Shown: one piece after another, positions 61,544 to 64,000 of the stretch | Numbering within the stretch: the stretch's first letter is position 1 | How the letters are laid out: every line of letters starts with the position of its first letter | Source of the DNA: an uncultured Acidobacteriaceae bacterium | Lineage (GTDB): Bacteria > Acidobacteriota > Terriglobia > Terriglobales > Acidobacteriaceae | Length of the DNA stretch: 64,000 bases | Assembly: GCA_903904755.1 (NCBI GenBank) | Contig: CAIVDV010000073.1 | Location: forward strand, 1 to 64,000 | Direction of reading: 5' to 3' | Program-made: the position numbers and the translations under genes | The notes under the pieces: model-generated | The model's input: the letters and a program-made list of their open reading frames with translations, nothing else | What the model was told of the DNA's origin: nothing | Databases searched by the model: none

Positions 61544-63160
61544 CTATTTGGTGGCTGCGTTGGCCTGGGCTTCTGCCAGTTTGGCGATGAGATCCAGGCG
61601 GTCCTTCATCGGGTCGGGACCGGTGACGATGCCGTTGTTGGTGAAGTTGAGGATGAAGTCCGTCTTGGGGTTCTGGGTCTCCCACTTGGGCAGGCCCTCG
61701 GGTTCAGGCTTGCCGGTTTTGGCAAAGGCGACCCAGTAGGCCAGCGCCTTCTTTGAGATGGCGTCGTCGCCGGGGGCGAGCTTGTCTTTGTAAGCCGCGT
61801 CCACGGTGTTGAAGACGTAGGGGATCTCCGTTGCGTGAGGAGCACCCGGCCACTGGCTGCGCATGGATTCCGCGACGTAGGAGAAGCGGTACTCGTAACC
61901 CGGCAGCCCCTGGGCCGACACGGCGCGAGCGATGAACCGCGCCGGCTCCACCATCATCTGGTCGGCAGCGATACGGGCACCGACGACGAAGACCTTGTCC
62001 GACTTCTCGGGGTTGTAGATGGCCCGGGCCTTCTCCTCGTCCGCTCCAAAGGGAGCGAAGAGCTCGTCCACGGTGCGGCCACGCGGGAAGCCGATGTCGG
62101 CACTGTTGGCGCCAATCATCACCGGCACCTTGGCCCAGCGGCCACTCGTGATCAGCTCCGCCGGCGACTCATTGACGATAGTCCCGTCAATCATGGGGCC
62201 GCTGTAGGTCGTCGCAGCCTGGAACATCGAAGCCATGTTGAGACCATCGACAACCTTGTCCGCCGGCAAAGCACGCAGCGCCGCCAGCCCAGCCTCGGTG
62301 GTGTCGTCAATCCCGTTGGCCTTGGCAAAGTTGATGCCCAGCGACTCAGCCGAAGGCGTGCCGTCGGGGCCGGTCTTCGAGAGATATCGCTGGCCCATCA
62401 GCATCCCGCGCCCACCGCCAGATTCAACAATGGCGCGCTGAAAGAGTCCCTTGGCCGCCGGTGTGGTAAGCATCGTCAGCACCGACCCGCCACCAGCCGA
62501 CTCGCCAAACAGCGTCACCTGCTTGGGGTCGCCCCCAAACGCCGCAACGTTGCGCTGCACCCACTTGAGCGCGGCAATCTGGTCCATGTAGCCGTAGTTG
62601 CCGTGCGGCTCCTCCGGGTGCTCCTGCGTGAGTGCCGGGTGCCCAAAGAAGCCGAACCGCCCAACCCGGTAGTTGAAGCTGACAAAGACAATGCCCTGCG
62701 CGGCGAAGTGGTTGCCGGCGTAGACCAGCGGCGAGCTGCCGCCGTTCACAAATCCCCCGCCGTAAATCCAAACCATCACCGGCCGCTTCTCGGCAGACGG
62801 CGCCGCAGGCCGCCACACATTGGCGTACAGGCAATCCTCACTGGTGCCGGCGCCAAGCGGAGCCGCATCCGAGGGGAACGGCAACTGCGCGCAGTCGGGC
62901 TTGTACTGCGTAGCGTCAAGCACGCCGCTCCACGGGGTAACCGGCTGCGGCGCCCTCCAGCGCAGCTCGCCAAGCGGTGCTGCGGCAAAAGGAATCCCCT
63001 TGAAGGCGAGCACGCCGTCCTTTTCAGCCCCCTTCAGCTTGCCGGATTCGATGGTGACCAGGGTGGGCTGCGCGGCGGCGTACACCGTCCCAAACAGGGC
63101 GGCGCTGACGAGGAGAGTGACGGCAAAGACAGATTTCAGATGTCGCATAGGTGTGTCCAT
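61544..63160 (-). CDS. Carboxylesterase type B
   Basis: The 538-aa exported protein (signal SVFAVTLLVSAALFGTVYAA) is a type B carboxylesterase/para-nitrobenzyl-esterase homologue. Visible are the oxyanion motif GGGF (134-137), the family EDCLYANVWRP signature and the nucleophile S221 in GESAGGGS. The acid and His residues follow, probably in the SADIGFPRGRT and WPGAPHATEIPYVF regions. It is co-transcribed with a GH3 beta-glucosidase, which suggests removal of acyl groups such as feruloyl or acetyl from plant glycosides before the sugar is released; this is inference. ATG 63148 is an alternative start. Confidence 0.9.
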   Translation of the reverse strand: MDTPMRHLKSVFAVTLLVSAALFGTVYAAAQPTLVTIESGKLKGAEKDGVLAFKGIPFAAAPLGELRWRAPQPVTPWSGVLDATQYKPDCAQLPFPSDAAPLGAGTSEDCLYANVWRPAAPSAEKRPVMVWIYGGGFVNGGSSPLVYAGNHFAAQGIVFVSFNYRVGRFGFFGHPALTQEHPEEPHGNYGYMDQIAALKWVQRNVAAFGGDPKQVTLFGESAGGGSVLTMLTTPAAKGLFQRAIVESGGGRGMLMGQRYLSKTGPDGTPSAESLGINFAKANGIDDTTEAGLAALRALPADKVVDGLNMASMFQAATTYSGPMIDGTIVNESPAELITSGRWAKVPVMIGANSADIGFPRGRTVDELFAPFGADEEKARAIYNPEKSDKVFVVGARIAADQMMVEPARFIARAVSAQGLPGYEYRFSYVAESMRSQWPGAPHATEIPYVFNTVDAAYKDKLAPGDDAISKKALAYWVAFAKTGKPEPEGLPKWETQNPKTDFILNFTNNGIVTGPDPMKDRLDLIAKLAEAQANAATK

Positions 63161-63337
63161 TTCTACGGACGACAGTGTTACACGGAAAGACCCACGGTAG
63201 GCAAAGCGTTTGTTTCAGAGGTGGAATGCAGAAGGGTTGGCGCTGTGGGCCCAGGCGGAAAAATTGCAAACACGTGTGACGGAAGTCGCAGAATGTCGCT
63301 TCCAGACCCGCTACTCTGCGGACGAGGTGAACCAAAC

Positions 63338-64000
63338 ATGAGCGGCTCAGCAGTCGATGCGGCGGCAGGAAATGCCCGGAAAAACCTGGTCCGCCGGAGC
63401 AGCGCAGACCGCACCCAGCGCGTCCGCCACTGGGCGCAGGGCCTCTTTGTCGCCCTCAATCTCTGGATTGGCGCGCAGTTCTTCCTCTGGGTCCGCTGGA
63501 TGGAGCAGGGTGGCACGGGCACCGGCCTCTCCCGTCCCCCTGGCGTCGACGGCTGGCTCCCCATCGCCGGCCTCATGAATACCCGCTACCTGCTCGCCAC
63601 CGGCGGCGTTCCGGCCATCCACCCCGCCGCCATGTACCTGTTTCTCGGCTTCGTCGGCATCAGCCTGCTCATGAAAAAGGCATTCTGCGCCTGGCTCTGC
63701 CCGGTAGGCACTTTGAGTGAGCAGCTCTGGCGCCTCGGTCGCAAGCTCTTCGGCAGGAACCTCCGCTTTCCCCGCTGGCTTGACGTGGCTCTCCGCGCCG
63801 TCAAGTATCTTCTCCTCGCATTCTTTGGTTGGTTCATCTTCGCCATGACGGCCGATATGCTCGACAGCTTTCTCGCGACCCCCTTCGGCGTGGTGGCCGA
63901 TGTCCGCATGCTCAACTTCTTCCGCGACGTCAGCCTCACCGCGGGCAGCGTTCTCGCGCTCCTGGTGCTCGGCTCCATGGTGGTCGAAAACTTCTGGTGC
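63338..64000 (+). CDS. NapH/CcoG-like membrane polyferredoxin, 3' end outside window
   Basis: The reading frame from ATG 63338 (GAGGTGA eight bases upstream) is open to the end of the window for 221 codons. It encodes membrane helices (WAQGLFVALNLWIGAQFFLW, MYLFLGFVGISLLM, YLLLAFFGWFIFAM) and FCAWLCPVGTLSE, the CxxxCP motif of membrane 4Fe-4S ferredoxin-like proteins. The last three residues, FWC, start what is normally a second FWCRYLCP motif. This is the NapH/YccM/CcoG-type family of electron-transfer proteins; which one cannot be decided without the C-terminal cluster region. It diverges from the carboxylesterase operon. Confidence 0.8.
   Translation, partial: MSGSAVDAAAGNARKNLVRRSSADRTQRVRHWAQGLFVALNLWIGAQFFLWVRWMEQGGTGTGLSRPPGVDGWLPIAGLMNTRYLLATGGVPAIHPAAMYLFLGFVGISLLMKKAFCAWLCPVGTLSEQLWRLGRKLFGRNLRFPRWLDVALRAVKYLLLAFFGWFIFAMTADMLDSFLATPFGVVADVRMLNFFRDVSLTAGSVLALLVLGSMVVENFWC

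Noticed and set aside
63190-63230. CAAAGCGTTTG as an operator before the carboxylesterase operon
   Set aside because: The arms are only four bases and there is no second copy; too weak to report as a site.
1-64000. CRISPR arrays, rRNA and tRNA genes
   Set aside because: No regularly spaced direct repeats and no rRNA- or tRNA-like segments were recognised in the intergenic regions by eye; a covariance search was not possible.

Overview
The window looks like chromosomal DNA from an acidobacterium of the Terriglobia/Acidobacteriaceae type. The basis is the high GC content, three very large Oar-like TonB-dependent receptors (about 1,180-1,210 aa, each with an N-terminal carboxypeptidase-regulatory-like domain) and no SusD partner, several CRTAC1-type (FG-GAP/ASPIC-UnbV) secreted proteins, secreted TPR proteins, a CadC-like winged-helix/TPR membrane regulator, and many glycoside hydrolases. 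The assignment is inferred from family content; no rRNA or tRNA gene was found to anchor it.

Layout. (1) 1-2.5 kb: the end of an apparent IS21-type element truncates a secreted NHL/choice-of-anchor-D/chitobiase-like protein. (2) 2.7-5.5 kb: a membrane-tethered transcription factor with a TPR sensor region. (3) 5.8-10.9 kb: a LysR-type regulator diverges from a dabB-dabA pair, the DAB-type inorganic-carbon accumulation complex, with all four DabA zinc/active-site residues visible. (4) 10.9-15.4 kb: a four-gene overlapping minus-strand operon with a SDR/RmlD-like protein, a DegT/DnrJ/EryC1 PLP enzyme, a GHMP kinase resembling the kinase half of plant L-arabinokinase, and an EamA exporter. It diverges from a DeoR regulator. 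(5) 15.7-29.0 kb: DeoR, TonB receptor 1, a secreted all-helical protein of unknown family, a secreted alpha/beta-hydrolase, two convergent CRTAC1 proteins (one Sec-type, one Tat-type) and a membrane-anchored putative regulator. (6) 29.0-37.8 kb: a long leader, TonB receptor 2, two head-to-head TPR genes whose start codons overlap, and a GH27 alpha-galactosidase. (7) 37.8-49.5 kb: a glycan-degradation block with GH9, GH3+PA14, GH3, GH39 and a GH144-like glycoamylase-fold lipoprotein. (8) 49.6-57.6 kb: a LacI regulator, a third CRTAC1 protein, a TPR protein and TonB receptor 3. (9) 57.9-63.2 kb: an MFS transporter, then a carboxylesterase and a GH3. (10) 63.3 kb to the end: the 5' part of a NapH/CcoG-like polyferredoxin cut by the window edge.

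How it works together. Regions 7-8 appear to form a LacI-controlled plant-polysaccharide utilisation locus. A 20-bp palindrome, TTGCGCAATCGATTGTGCAA, lies before the GH39 operon. Its exact reverse complement, plus a second copy 21 bp away, lies before TonB receptor 3, and a degenerate copy precedes the divergent GH3. The recurring grouping of an Oar-like receptor with CRTAC1 and/or TPR proteins, and without SusD, is the best candidate here for an under-described uptake system: CRTAC1 and TPR proteins might supply the glycan-binding and scaffold roles that SusD-type lipoproteins supply in Bacteroidetes. That role is inference.
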